DNA of 64,000 nucleotides from Alteromonas_F sp964429915 (GTDB lineage Bacteria; Pseudomonadota; Gammaproteobacteria; Enterobacterales; Alteromonadaceae), in contig CAYSDZ010000015.1 of assembly GCA_964429915.1 (NCBI GenBank), positions 1 to 64,000 of the forward strand, in the 5' to 3' direction. Below the pieces are notes generated by a model, which did no database searches, was not told the origin of the DNA, and was given only the letters and a program-made list of their open reading frames with translations. A program made the position numbers and the translations under genes. Below are positions 1-8,460 of the stretch, piece by piece; position 1 is the first letter of the stretch, and each line of letters begins with the position of its first letter.

Positions 1-254
1 TGACTCGTCACGTTAAACGTCAAGGTAAAATTTGGATTCGAGTTTTTCCTGACAAGCCAATTACTGAGAAGCCTCTAGAGGTTCGTCAAGGTAAAGGTAA
101 AGGTAACGTTGAGTACTGGGTTTGCCAAATTCAACCGGGCCGTGTGTTATACGAAATGGAAGGTGTTCCAGAATCATTAGCACGTGAAGCGTTTGAGTTG
201 GCAGCGGCGAAATTGCCATTTAAAACAACCTTTGTAACTCGGACGGTGATGTAA
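1..254 (+). CDS. rplP: 50S ribosomal protein L16, C-terminal part
   Basis: The open frame entering from the left edge (first full codon at 3) encodes the last 83 residues of L16, with the family signatures GKIWIRVFPD, GKGKGNVEYWV and LAREAFELAAAKLP. L16 sits in the large subunit near the A site and the central protuberance. The start lies outside the window. The TAA at 252-254 shares its last A with the ATG of rpmC, so the two genes are translationally coupled, as is normal in the S10 operon. Identification is secure; only completeness is limited. Confidence 0.97.
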   Translation, partial: TRHVKRQGKIWIRVFPDKPITEKPLEVRQGKGKGNVEYWVCQIQPGRVLYEMEGVPESLAREAFELAAAKLPFKTTFVTRTVM

Positions 255-445
255 TGAGCGCAGCAGAATACAAAGACAAAAGCGTAGAAGAGCTAAACGA
301 AGAGCTATTAAGCCTTCTTCGTGAGCAATTCAACTTACGTATGCAACATACCACTGGCCAGCTTGAAAAAACTGACCAGTTGAAAAAAGTGCGTCGTAAC
401 ATTGCGCGTGTAAAAACCATCATGACTGAAAAGGCGAAAAGCTAA
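254..445 (+). CDS. rpmC: 50S ribosomal protein L29
   Basis: A 63-residue protein with the L29 pattern: helical N-terminus with SVEELNEELLSLLREQFNLR, then the typical MQHTTGQL and RRNIARVKTI segments. L29 is a two-helix protein at the exit of the peptide tunnel. Length is normal for the family. The start codon overlaps the rplP stop by one base and its own TAA overlaps the rpsQ ATG by one base, giving a tightly coupled rplP-rpmC-rpsQ string. Confidence 0.97.
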   Translation: MSAAEYKDKSVEELNEELLSLLREQFNLRMQHTTGQLEKTDQLKKVRRNIARVKTIMTEKAKS

Positions 446-717
446 TGACTGAACAGCAATCTTCAGACAAAAAGATACGTACAGTACAGGGTCGTGTGGT
501 AAGTAACAAAGCAGATAAAACCATTACTGTGATGATTGAGCGCTTCGTAAAGCACCCAATCTACGGTAAGTTTATCAAGCGCTCTACTAAGCTACACGCT
601 CATGACGAAAACAACCAATGCAACCAAGGCGATGTTGTTACTCTTAAGGAGTGTCGTCCTATTTCTAAGTCTAAAACTTGGACTTTGGTTGATGTGGTAG
701 AAAAAGCAGCTGACTAA
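445..717 (+). CDS. rpsQ: 30S ribosomal protein S17
   Basis: A 90-residue OB-fold protein with the S17 hallmarks GRVVSNKADKTITV, RFVKHPIYGKF and VTLKECRPISKSKTW. S17 is a primary 16S rRNA binder. Its stop is followed within about 25 bases by a strong terminator, so transcription of this operon ends here. In most gammaproteobacteria the spc operon (rplN, rplX and so on) follows directly; here it does not. Confidence 0.97.
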   Translation: MTEQQSSDKKIRTVQGRVVSNKADKTITVMIERFVKHPIYGKFIKRSTKLHAHDENNQCNQGDVVTLKECRPISKSKTWTLVDVVEKAAD

Positions 718-739
718 TTAGCTTCTTGTTTCGAAATAT

Positions 740-775
740 AAAAAAGCCCTGATTTTCTAATCAGGGCTTTTTTTA
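740..775 (+). terminator. Rho-independent terminator of the S10 operon
   Basis: A perfect hairpin with arms AAAAAGCCCTGATT and its complement around a short TTC loop, followed by a run of T. It lies directly after rpsQ and ends the ribosomal operon. The A-tract on the left side could also allow termination from the opposite direction. Confidence 0.9.
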
Positions 776-804
776 TTAACTCCAATTTTGTTAAACCCTC
801 ATAG

Positions 805-1088
805 GGCGAGGCGGCAACGTTTAATGAGGATTTTGCAACCACAGAGTATCTCGCTTCAGCCATTATGGATTTGAACTATCACACAACACCGCCTGAGCAA
901 ATCGAGCCTGACGCCTTTGAACGTGAGCAACTAAATGCGCTTAATATGCCATCAGAAATCGTTATGAGACACAGAAGCCCCTATTTCGAACATGAGTTTT
1001 CTAGTGAAGGTTATTTCGCGGACGCGATGCAAAGGTTGAAGCATTAATGCGTGATCGAGGCTTTCCGATAGAATCAGGCAATAAGTAA
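805..1088 (+). pseudogene. Remnant of an M3-family oligopeptidase (Dcp/OpdA type)
   Basis: Translating from 805 gives a stretch that matches the C-terminal part of M3 peptidases (dipeptidyl carboxypeptidase or oligopeptidase A): FNEDFATTEYLASAIMDLNY, then MPSEIVMRHRSPYFEHEFSS, which correspond to the family's FATxEYLA and RHRxPxFxHIF segments. The reading frame ends at 1047, but shifting frame near 1026 recovers a typical M3 tail, LMRDRGFPIESGNK, ending at 1088. Residues normally found between these segments are missing, an in-frame stop lies just upstream (802-804), and the HExxH zinc site is absent. This is a deleted, frameshifted fragment, not a working gene. Confidence 0.7.
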
Positions 1089-1110
1089 TAGGTAAGTGAA
1101 ACTCCAAAAC

Positions 1111-1135
1111 GTGTTGGCTTGAAGGCAGCCAACAC
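1111..1135 (-). terminator. Likely terminator of the leftward S41 peptidase gene
   Basis: A perfect 9-bp inverted repeat, GTGTTGGCT and AGCCAACAC, around a 7-base loop. On the minus strand it is followed by GTTTTGG, a weak T tract. It lies about 45 bases beyond the stop of the S41 gene, so a transcription end there is plausible, but the T run is short. Confidence 0.5.
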
Positions 1136-1180
1136 ATAGAATTTAGGAGAAGGTCGATATATCACGCCAACCAGGAGTGG

Positions 1181-2449
1181 CTATTTGGCAGACAAAACAA
1201 ACCCAAGCGTAGTGTCGATGCCTTGTTGAACATTATGCCAGTCGGGCGTAATGATAATGTCGGGAATAAGGCCTTCAGTTTTTGTTTCTTGTATTTTGAA
1301 TAAGCGTTTAGAATAGGTAACGCGCAGGTTTGAATGTTGCAATGTAAATTCGTCCATGTCTTGATAGCCGGTAGGGTTTGAACCGGTTGGCACTCCAACA
1401 ATTTTGGCATTTAATAATTCGCGAAACAGCGCGGCATTACTTGTGCCTGCTGAAAACGTTTTGGCACTGGTAAGTACATAGACACCGTTGAGCCAGTCAA
1501 TGCTGTCAACTAAATTGAGCCCGTGAGCCAAAATTATTCCTACATAGAGATCACCTCCTTCGTTTTCACGCATATCAATGACCACTTTTTCGATCTGATT
1601 GGCGCTCATTACTGCGATAAGTTTTTCAACTAACGCGGTCATTTTATCGAAGCTAGGATAACCCGAAAAATTAACATAGGTGGTCTTCTTAGTCTTCAAT
1701 TGAGTAAACCAAAAAAAGTCAAATTCTGTTTGTTCCGGTTTCATAATTTCGGGTGTTTTGCGTTCAATGTGTACCGATTTTTCTGCTTGGAAGGCTTGCC
1801 TGTTTAACGCCGATATTGGTAGTGAGATTGTATTGCCGTTAACCAAGCTAAATGTAAATAGCCCCTCGGTATCCGAATCGATAGTACCGAGTGCATGCAG
1901 CAAGTTAGCGTTCCTCATGTAAGCCCCCACTCTTGTAATGGTAGAGTGAGGATTCTCGACAAACTGAACCACCTTTGCCAAAGCTTGCTCTACATCGGAA
2001 ATGGCAGAGCCGTTGATACTTTGCAGTGTTGCTTTTAATAACTGTGGGTAGTGATTCGACACTTCTGTTACGCGCCATTGACCACTGATTTTTTCAAACT
2101 TAAAAGGAAAACGATTAATGTCCCAATGTTGAATTGAAACAGAGGTATGCCCATCGCCGATCTTACGTGTTAGCTGCATCAAGCGAGTCGCAATTTCCCA
2201 GTCAGTCGCCTTGTTTATCGAATTTTCTATTTTGTTTAATTCTTCTGAAAACGCGCTTGGCGTAATTTGATTGTATAAATCAATATGACGAGACTGCAAT
2301 GTTTGATGATATTCAGCTAGATCAGCTTTCCATTGGTCTATTCTTGTTGTTTCCTCTTCTGTAGGGGTAATATCTTTTGCATTAACTTCAAGAGTAAGCA
2401 AGACGATCATTGCGAATACGAAATATAGGTATTGTTTAAATGAAAACAT
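1181..2449 (-). CDS. Secreted S41-family peptidase-like protein
   Basis: 422 residues starting with a signal peptide (hydrophobic stretch ending near LEVNAKD). The C-terminal half has the S41 (tail-specific protease/interphotoreceptor retinoid-binding) fold signatures: KVVIDMRENEGGDLY, then YVLTSAKTFSAGTSNA with the presumed nucleophilic serine in KTFSAG, then IVGVPTGSNPTGYQDM and the closing EGLIPDIIITPDW. No PDZ domain is evident. It probably acts in the periplasm. Upstream in the same direction lies a membrane AraC regulator (92 bases away), which may control it. Substrate is unknown; some S41-like proteins in this class lack peptidase activity. Confidence 0.8.
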   Translation of the reverse strand: MFSFKQYLYFVFAMIVLLTLEVNAKDITPTEEETTRIDQWKADLAEYHQTLQSRHIDLYNQITPSAFSEELNKIENSINKATDWEIATRLMQLTRKIGDGHTSVSIQHWDINRFPFKFEKISGQWRVTEVSNHYPQLLKATLQSINGSAISDVEQALAKVVQFVENPHSTITRVGAYMRNANLLHALGTIDSDTEGLFTFSLVNGNTISLPISALNRQAFQAEKSVHIERKTPEIMKPEQTEFDFFWFTQLKTKKTTYVNFSGYPSFDKMTALVEKLIAVMSANQIEKVVIDMRENEGGDLYVGIILAHGLNLVDSIDWLNGVYVLTSAKTFSAGTSNAALFRELLNAKIVGVPTGSNPTGYQDMDEFTLQHSNLRVTYSKRLFKIQETKTEGLIPDIIITPDWHNVQQGIDTTLGFVLSAK

Positions 2450-2541
2450 AATTGGCTCTCTTTATTAGAAAACCCTATTAACATTCTAAACGAAAATGAA
2501 TACGTCCAATATCGTGATTCTAAACGTCTATTCTCGCGATA

Positions 2542-3576
2542 CTAAACCACACCCATTGCTCTGCGATACTGAGAGGGCGTAAGTTGAGTGTGTTTTTTAA
2601 ACACCGTGTTGAACGATGCTTTAGAATTGAAACCAGCGTCTAGTCCAATATCCAGTAAAGCGCATTTCGGCGAAACTGCTAGCAATGACTTTACTTTGTC
2701 TACTCTTAATGCGTTGATATAGTCATTGAACGAAGACTGATTAACAAGGTTGATCGCTCTCGAAATGTCGCGAGTTTGTAAGCCCGTCTTTTCTGCCACA
2801 TCATTAAGAGTGAGACGCGGTTGGCAAAACCATTCGTTGTCTTTAACAGCGTCATTAATGCTATTGAACAACGCTTTGTAGTCACTTTCTGTTTCAGAGT
2901 TCTCTGATACCGTTGCGTCGCTTTGAGTAATCACGTTGCAAAACGTATGGCTTTTTCGAGTTAATATAATAACGATCGTTGCTAAAATAAAAACCGACAG
3001 GCTTGACGTTAAGGCATGAAGTGCTGTATTCGCTTCAGGGCCAAGCTCTGGCTGATAATTTAAACGCAGCAAATCTAAACCATTAATTAGGGTTGATAAG
3101 CCAACTAAGCCTGCAAACCAAGTGAGAGAGACATCAGCCACATCAGACCGCCATTGGGCTAAGGTTTTGTTTATGCGCAGAACAAGCATTATTGTAAGTA
3201 CTGCATATAAAAAACGAAAAATAGTACCGATAACAATAATTTCTTGTACAAAATGTGCAAAAGGTAATGTTATTACCGGCGCTAAAAAATGGAAAAAAAC
3301 GCGCCAGTTCTGATGCCCATAAATCAAATATTTCGCACAGATATACAGCGCGGGCGCAAATCCAATCACAAAAACGGGTGTTACCCGAATCACAAATAAC
3401 TGCAAATGCGTACTTTCTATAATATTAAAAATGGAAGACAGCACCACCATAAGCAACAAAAGGTGGATACCGACAAATCGTTTGCGCTTGGGAAGTACCG
3501 CAATGCCCATCGAGGCAACTCCAATTGTTAATGCTTGCAGTAAAATGGATAACAACGCTATGTCAAAAATAAGCAC
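2542..3576 (-). CDS. Membrane-anchored AraC-family transcriptional regulator
   Basis: 344 residues. The first 210 or so contain about seven hydrophobic segments (for example the N-terminal FDIALLSILLQALTIGVASM and the SVFILATIVIILT segment), and the last 100 form an AraC/XylS double helix-turn-helix: LTLNDVAEKTGLQTRDISRA followed by IGLDAGFNSKASFNTVFKKH and the family-closing TPSQYRRA. Such 7TM-AraC proteins sense a signal in the membrane and bind DNA directly. The gene starts 17 bases after the stop of the small secreted protein upstream, and the S41 peptidase follows, so these three may be one transcript. The ligand cannot be deduced. Confidence 0.88.
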   Translation of the reverse strand: MLIFDIALLSILLQALTIGVASMGIAVLPKRKRFVGIHLLLLMVVLSSIFNIIESTHLQLFVIRVTPVFVIGFAPALYICAKYLIYGHQNWRVFFHFLAPVITLPFAHFVQEIIVIGTIFRFLYAVLTIMLVLRINKTLAQWRSDVADVSLTWFAGLVGLSTLINGLDLLRLNYQPELGPEANTALHALTSSLSVFILATIVIILTRKSHTFCNVITQSDATVSENSETESDYKALFNSINDAVKDNEWFCQPRLTLNDVAEKTGLQTRDISRAINLVNQSSFNDYINALRVDKVKSLLAVSPKCALLDIGLDAGFNSKASFNTVFKKHTQLTPSQYRRAMGVV

Positions 3577-3593
3577 TTAAGAAATACTTGTGA

Positions 3594-3914
3594 TCAGTGC
3601 CACATGGCACCTTGGCTGCTTTTCACTAAATCATCAACATGTTTGCCGTCACAATCACTCAAGTTTGGTGCCGATACTATTCCAGAATCATCAATTTTTA
3701 CTAACACTGGATTTGATGTAAGTGATTTATACAGTGTGACTCCGCCTTTTTGTGTTCCGCTAATGTAAAACACAATTTGCGACCAAACATTCCTTTGCGA
3801 TTTCCCTGCTACTGAGCAAACTACCACGCCAGGTCTTTTTTCTAATAAACTGGCTTTTGTTGGCAATGAGACTATCAGCGCAAAAAAGAGTAAAACCAAT
3901 CGTATCGATGTCAT
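3594..3914 (-). CDS. Small secreted protein of unknown function
   Basis: 106 residues beginning with a clear signal peptide (SIRLVLLFFALIVSLPTKAS). The mature part has two cysteines (in VVCSVAG and LSDCDGK) that could form a disulfide. I do not recognise a domain. The start codon is preceded by GGAGGACAAAC, a strong ribosome-binding site. It is the first gene of a possible three-gene unit with the AraC-type regulator and the S41 peptidase, so it could be a periplasmic partner of that pair, but this is only positional. Confidence 0.65.
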   Translation of the reverse strand: MTSIRLVLLFFALIVSLPTKASLLEKRPGVVVCSVAGKSQRNVWSQIVFYISGTQKGGVTLYKSLTSNPVLVKIDDSGIVSAPNLSDCDGKHVDDLVKSSQGAMWH

Positions 3915-4051
3915 TTTGTTTGTCCTCCTGTTTTTTCAACAGTACCATAAACCTAAATCGCTACTATGCTCAAATTTCAATTTAAGCCTTTCTATTTTTA
4001 TGACCTTTTATTTTTTGTTCCCGTATTTACTCAAAAAAACGATAAAACCGA

Positions 4052-4741
4052 ATGATAATTTTAGAAAATATAGTTAAGCGTTACATGGATGCAAAGATTG
4101 AACAAACGGTATTGCGCAATCTTAATCTTACGATTGAACAAGGGCAAAGTATCAGCATTCAGGGCGCCTCTGGTTCAGGTAAGTCGACATTGCTACACCT
4201 TCTTGCCGCGCTGGATAAGCCAGATACTGGCAAAATAGTACTGCATAATGGTACTCATCAGCAGGATATTACTCAGTTCAGTGAAAAGCAGGCTGATAGC
4301 TATCGCCAGTCTTATATAGGCATTATTTTTCAGAAGTTTAATTTAATTGATTGCATAAGCGTGCTGGATAACGTGTGTTTACCTGCAAAACTCAATCAAA
4401 CGAAGGGAAGCAAGATAGACCAAGCACATATCAATAATTTGTTATCAACCTTGGGAATTGATCATTTAAGTCGCAAATATCCTAAACAGCTATCGGGAGG
4501 AGAACAACAGCGAGTAGCAATTGCAAGAGCCTTGTCACACAAACCATCCCTGCTTTTGGCTGATGAACCTACAGGCAATTTAGACAATAAAAATGCTGAT
4601 AAAGTCAGCGAGTTACTTATTTCAACGTGCAACGCACACAAAGCTAGTTTGATATTTGTAACGCATAGTGAAAAATTGGCACAGCTCACTCAGCGACATT
4701 ATTTATTGAACAACGGTACTCTTTCGGATTGCTCACAGTGA
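4052..4741 (+). CDS. ABC transporter ATP-binding protein (LolD/MacB-like, AttE-type)
   Basis: 229 residues with every ABC motif: Walker A GASGSGKST near residue 40, Q-loop IIFQKFNLI, signature LSGGEQQRVAIARAL, Walker B LLLADEPTGNLD and a switch histidine in FVTHSEKLA. The sequence belongs to the LolD/MacB type that works with FtsX-like permeases in lipid or peptide handling at the inner membrane. The next gene is such a permease and overlaps its stop codon (GTGA). With the third gene the operon resembles attEFGH of Agrobacterium and related loci in marine gammaproteobacteria. The exported substrate is unknown. Confidence 0.93.
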   Translation: MIILENIVKRYMDAKIEQTVLRNLNLTIEQGQSISIQGASGSGKSTLLHLLAALDKPDTGKIVLHNGTHQQDITQFSEKQADSYRQSYIGIIFQKFNLIDCISVLDNVCLPAKLNQTKGSKIDQAHINNLLSTLGIDHLSRKYPKQLSGGEQQRVAIARALSHKPSLLLADEPTGNLDNKNADKVSELLISTCNAHKASLIFVTHSEKLAQLTQRHYLLNNGTLSDCSQ

Positions 4742-7251
4742 TTGATGCCTTGAATCAACAGTTTGCTCATATTTTGTGGCAAAGCTACCGAAAAAACCTA
4801 TTCAGCATACTTATGCTGGTGACATCATTAACGATTGCTGTAACGGGTCTTGCTTGCGTATTAATTATTAATAGTTCTGCAAAACAAAGTTACAATACTC
4901 AACAAATTGCGTTAATCGATAACGTTAAATACAGCGTATTTGCAAAGCAGCCTACTCACCCCATTCAAAAAGCCGATTACGCTGCGCTACGACGCGTAGG
5001 ATTCAGTGAACTTGTTGCTATCGCTCGCTTTAGACGCTATGTCTACGGTCATCAAGAAAAGATAACAGAAAGAGGGATCGAGTTTATTGGTGTAGATGCC
5101 TATTCGGCTTTGGAAGTGTATACCCATCGCTCTTCGTCACAGGTAAAGAACACAGCGTCGGGAATCGCTGCAATAACAACGTCGAGCGCCCTGTTACATC
5201 CGCAATTACTTAAGCAGTTGGAACAAAACACTGAGCAACCACGTGACACGTGGAGCGTATCTTATGAAGGTGTATCAAAGCCATTACCTCCTTTGTCTCC
5301 TTATCATTCGGCCAGTCTCGGCAATCAAATTATCTTGGATATCGCGTTGTTTTATGCTCTCTTTCCCAACGAACCGCTCGGCGAATTGTTATTCGCAAGT
5401 GAGTTAGAAGGCAAGGCGCTGTCATTACGGATAGACGCATTGGTAAGCCAATTGCCAGCACATTTAGATATTAGGCCGATTGCTACGGCTGAACAACAGA
5501 ATGATATGACAGGCAGCTTTCATTTGAATTTATTGGCGATGGCCTTACTCATGTTCGCTGTTTGCTTATTTATAGTCTTAAATGCGGTCAACCTTACCTT
5601 GGCTAATCGTTTGTCGTGGTTGAAGGTGTGTCGCCAACTAGGTATCAGTCGTTCAGCCATTATAGTTACCCAGTGTATTGAGCTGGCTGCGCTCACTTTT
5701 TTCTCTTGTTGTATAGGCACTGTTTTAAGTGTTTACCTTGCCAACGCCGTATCGCCCGCGATCCAAGCGACACTTAGTGGCCTGTATTCAGTTAATGTTG
5801 GATTTGGACGCTTGTCTTTAGTTGGCTTATTTATTCAAGTTTTTTGTGTGAGTCTTTTGGGTGTCGGAGTGGCAAGTGTTTTTTCCTTCAAACAATGTAA
5901 TGAACAGCTTACCAGCACGAAGCCAAAAACAGACAACGAGCCTAGCAAAACAAGCTATTTTCTCATAGTGTCAGCCATCCTTGGCTTTTCTGCGCTATTT
6001 GTATTTAAACACGTTCATTCATTATCATGGCTACTTATTGCGACTGCTGCCGTCATCTTAAGTGGCTGTTTCGTTTTGATAGCGAGCTATCCATTGTCGC
6101 TACAGGTTATTCATTGGTGTATTCCCAATCGCTTCCCCTTGTTAAAAGTGAGTACTCAACACAGCATCGCACTATCTAAAAAGACTAGAATTGCATGCTG
6201 TGCCTTTTTTATTGCTGCAACCAGTAATATTGGAATGAATCTGATGGTTGACAGCTTTCGTAGCGCGACAATCAGTTGGCTAGAAACGCGATTAGTTTCA
6301 GATTTCTATTTTTATTATAGGGGTGATCAGGATGTAGTCGCATTGGCAAAACAGCACAATATTACCTTGTTACCACGGTATGAACGGTATCTCGATTATG
6401 AAAATACGGTGTTGCAGCAGTTTAGCTACCCAACGACGCCTGACTTCCAAAATGCAATGGTCTTTTACGCTATTGATCACCCCAGTGACGCATGGGAACA
6501 GTTTGAGAAGGGAGAAGCCGTTTTCGTTAATCAACAGTTTGCATTTTCGTTTAACAAATCGCTAAACGATACGCTTGAACTCCCTGACCCACGCACTCAG
6601 GAATCGAAAAGGTATCGCATAAAAGGCATTATTTACGACTTCGGGAATACCTCTAAGCAAGTCCTGTTTCCCCTTTCTTCTTTTGCGCGTTCTTCTGCTG
6701 TAAGTAGTATTTACTATCTCAATGCAAATGATGCGAATATTTCTGATTTTAGAGCATCACTTCAAGCACTTGGCATTGACCATGAAAGGCAACTAATTAG
6801 TGCCGACCAACTCCTGTCTTTGTCTAGCCAAACCTTTGATAACACCTTTCTAATTACTGACGGTATTAATATTGTCACTTTGTTAGTGGCCGCGTTGTCG
6901 TTAGCCTGCGCGATTATTATGCTGATGCACGACACACGGCCGCACAATATGCTGATCCGCAGTCTAGGGGTATCTGTTTTGAAAACACAAGGCTTGGCAT
7001 TTTATCAATATTCTGTTTTGTGCAGTATCGCCTTATTGTTTGCTATTCCTTTTGGTATTTTGCTGAGTTATATCTTGGTGTTTGATATTAATTTGCAAGC
7101 ATTTCAATGGACTTATCCGCTGGAAATAGCAATAGGCAAGCTATTCAAAGTAGTAGCAATTAGCTTAGCGATCGTCATCATAGTTATCGCTATTCCTATT
7201 ATTCGCATGACCAAAAAACCACTCATAGAGGATATTCGATGGCTAAACTGA
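4738..7251 (+). CDS. FtsX-like ABC transporter permease
   Basis: About 837 residues. I place the start at the GTG at 4738, which overlaps the TGA of the ATPase gene in a GTGA junction; a TTG at 4729 is an alternative. The protein has one N-terminal membrane segment, a large extracytoplasmic domain, a group of transmembrane helices around residues 260-470, a second extracytoplasmic domain, and a final group of helices (residues about 700-830), that is two FtsX-type modules in one chain as in AttFG or LolCE-like fusions. It pairs with the preceding ATPase. Its 3' end overlaps the next gene by 13 bases. Confidence 0.9.
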   Translation: MIDALNQQFAHILWQSYRKNLFSILMLVTSLTIAVTGLACVLIINSSAKQSYNTQQIALIDNVKYSVFAKQPTHPIQKADYAALRRVGFSELVAIARFRRYVYGHQEKITERGIEFIGVDAYSALEVYTHRSSSQVKNTASGIAAITTSSALLHPQLLKQLEQNTEQPRDTWSVSYEGVSKPLPPLSPYHSASLGNQIILDIALFYALFPNEPLGELLFASELEGKALSLRIDALVSQLPAHLDIRPIATAEQQNDMTGSFHLNLLAMALLMFAVCLFIVLNAVNLTLANRLSWLKVCRQLGISRSAIIVTQCIELAALTFFSCCIGTVLSVYLANAVSPAIQATLSGLYSVNVGFGRLSLVGLFIQVFCVSLLGVGVASVFSFKQCNEQLTSTKPKTDNEPSKTSYFLIVSAILGFSALFVFKHVHSLSWLLIATAAVILSGCFVLIASYPLSLQVIHWCIPNRFPLLKVSTQHSIALSKKTRIACCAFFIAATSNIGMNLMVDSFRSATISWLETRLVSDFYFYYRGDQDVVALAKQHNITLLPRYERYLDYENTVLQQFSYPTTPDFQNAMVFYAIDHPSDAWEQFEKGEAVFVNQQFAFSFNKSLNDTLELPDPRTQESKRYRIKGIIYDFGNTSKQVLFPLSSFARSSAVSSIYYLNANDANISDFRASLQALGIDHERQLISADQLLSLSSQTFDNTFLITDGINIVTLLVAALSLACAIIMLMHDTRPHNMLIRSLGVSVLKTQGLAFYQYSVLCSIALLFAIPFGILLSYILVFDINLQAFQWTYPLEIAIGKLFKVVAISLAIVIIVIAIPIIRMTKKPLIEDIRWLN

Positions 7252-8378
7252 AATGGCTCTTGGTGCTATTGTTTACGGTGATAGTAGCACTGACAGTTTG
7301 GCAGAGTATCGATATGAAAACGGCTGAGACATCCAGCCCATTATTCGGAAGAAATGCCGCGATAAGTTCAGATAAAAAAGGGCGCTCAGCTTCCCCGCAC
7401 TATCGAATAACATGGCCTGACGATCATATGGCACACGATAATTTCGATATAGAATGGTGGTATATTACTGCCAATTTAGAAGATGAGACCAAGCATGTTT
7501 ATGGCTTGCAATGGACGCTATTTCGTTTTAAAAATCCGGCTTCTAATTCAGATAATACATGGTCTAATGAATATCTTTACATGGCGCATGCGTCTATTCA
7601 CTCCATGAATGAGCATTGGTTTTCAGAAAAGTTTGCACGCGAAGGCGTGGGTAATAGCGCAGTCAACAACGATAACGGGTTTGTTGCTTTTATTGATGAC
7701 TGGCGATGGGAAAATACGCAACAATCTTCGAGTCTGTTTCCGTCACAGTTAGTGTTTAATGCTAACCAAGCGGGGCAAAAAGGCAGAGTAAGCGCACACT
7801 TGCAGCTTGTTCAAACTGGGCCTTTAATACTTCACGGCGAGCAGGGCTATAGCATCAAATCTTCTGATGGAAAGCATGCTTCCCATTACTACAGCGCGCC
7901 TTTTATTGATGTCAACGGAACGTTCACGTTTACAAAAAATGGCGTGTCAGAAAACCTACGCGTGTCCGGAAATGCATGGTATGACCATGAATGGACGTCA
8001 CAATTAGTGGATGACGCAGTGTTGGGTTGGGATTGGTTATCTTTGCATTTACACGACGATTCCAAAATCATGGCGTTTAGAATGCGTTTGGCCGATCAAA
8101 CTGATTTCATTACTGGCACGTTTGTTAAAAACGATGGCACCTTGATAACGCTCTCCTCAGATAGTTTTAATCTTGAGGAAGAAAGCAAAGATGAAGTGAA
8201 CGGTAAAATGCTTCCATTAAGGTGGAAACTCAACATTCCAGAAAAGCAGGTTGATTTGCGTATTCAAGCACTCAAAGAAGATCAATTTAATCAGGCTTCA
8301 GTACCTTATTATGAGGGAATGGTAAAAGTGACGGGTTCGCATTCCGGAAGGGGTTTTCTAGAACTGACGGGGTATTGA
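7239..8378 (+). CDS. AttH/CrtC-like lipocalin-domain protein
   Basis: 379 residues with an N-terminal membrane anchor or signal segment (WLLVLLFTVIVALTVWQS). The body matches the AttH/hydroxyneurosporene-synthase-like lipocalin family: ITWPDDHMAHDNFDIEWWY, YGLQWTLFRF, GNAWYDHEWTSQ and LGWDWLSLHL are its hallmarks. The gene overlaps the permease gene and is clearly co-transcribed. In attEFGH-type operons this protein is thought to act outside the cytoplasm with the transporter, binding or modifying a lipophilic ligand; that role is inferred. Carotenoid hydratase activity should not be assumed from the family name. Confidence 0.85.
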   Translation: MAKLKWLLVLLFTVIVALTVWQSIDMKTAETSSPLFGRNAAISSDKKGRSASPHYRITWPDDHMAHDNFDIEWWYITANLEDETKHVYGLQWTLFRFKNPASNSDNTWSNEYLYMAHASIHSMNEHWFSEKFAREGVGNSAVNNDNGFVAFIDDWRWENTQQSSSLFPSQLVFNANQAGQKGRVSAHLQLVQTGPLILHGEQGYSIKSSDGKHASHYYSAPFIDVNGTFTFTKNGVSENLRVSGNAWYDHEWTSQLVDDAVLGWDWLSLHLHDDSKIMAFRMRLADQTDFITGTFVKNDGTLITLSSDSFNLEEESKDEVNGKMLPLRWKLNIPEKQVDLRIQALKEDQFNQASVPYYEGMVKVTGSHSGRGFLELTGY

Positions 8379-8390
8379 ATAGCCTTGTTT

Positions 8391-8408
8391 TGTTGAGGTG
8401 GAACGGGT
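8391..8408. repeat. Solo terminal repeat of the 264-bp element
   Basis: Eighteen bases, TGTTGAGGTGGAACGGGT, are identical to the right end of the two complete 264-bp elements at 19149 and 38685. Nothing else of the element is present on either side. It lies 13 bases beyond the stop of the AttH-like gene and is best read as the trace of a lost or decayed copy. Confidence 0.65.
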
Positions 8409-8460
8409 TAGGTGTTCAGGTAATCGGTGCTGAGGTAAGGGGTGTAGAGGGGATCATTTT

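Noticed and set aside
4729..4737. TTG start for the ABC permease three codons upstream
   Set aside because: The GTG at 4738 overlaps the ATPase stop in a typical GTGA coupling; the TTG is less likely.
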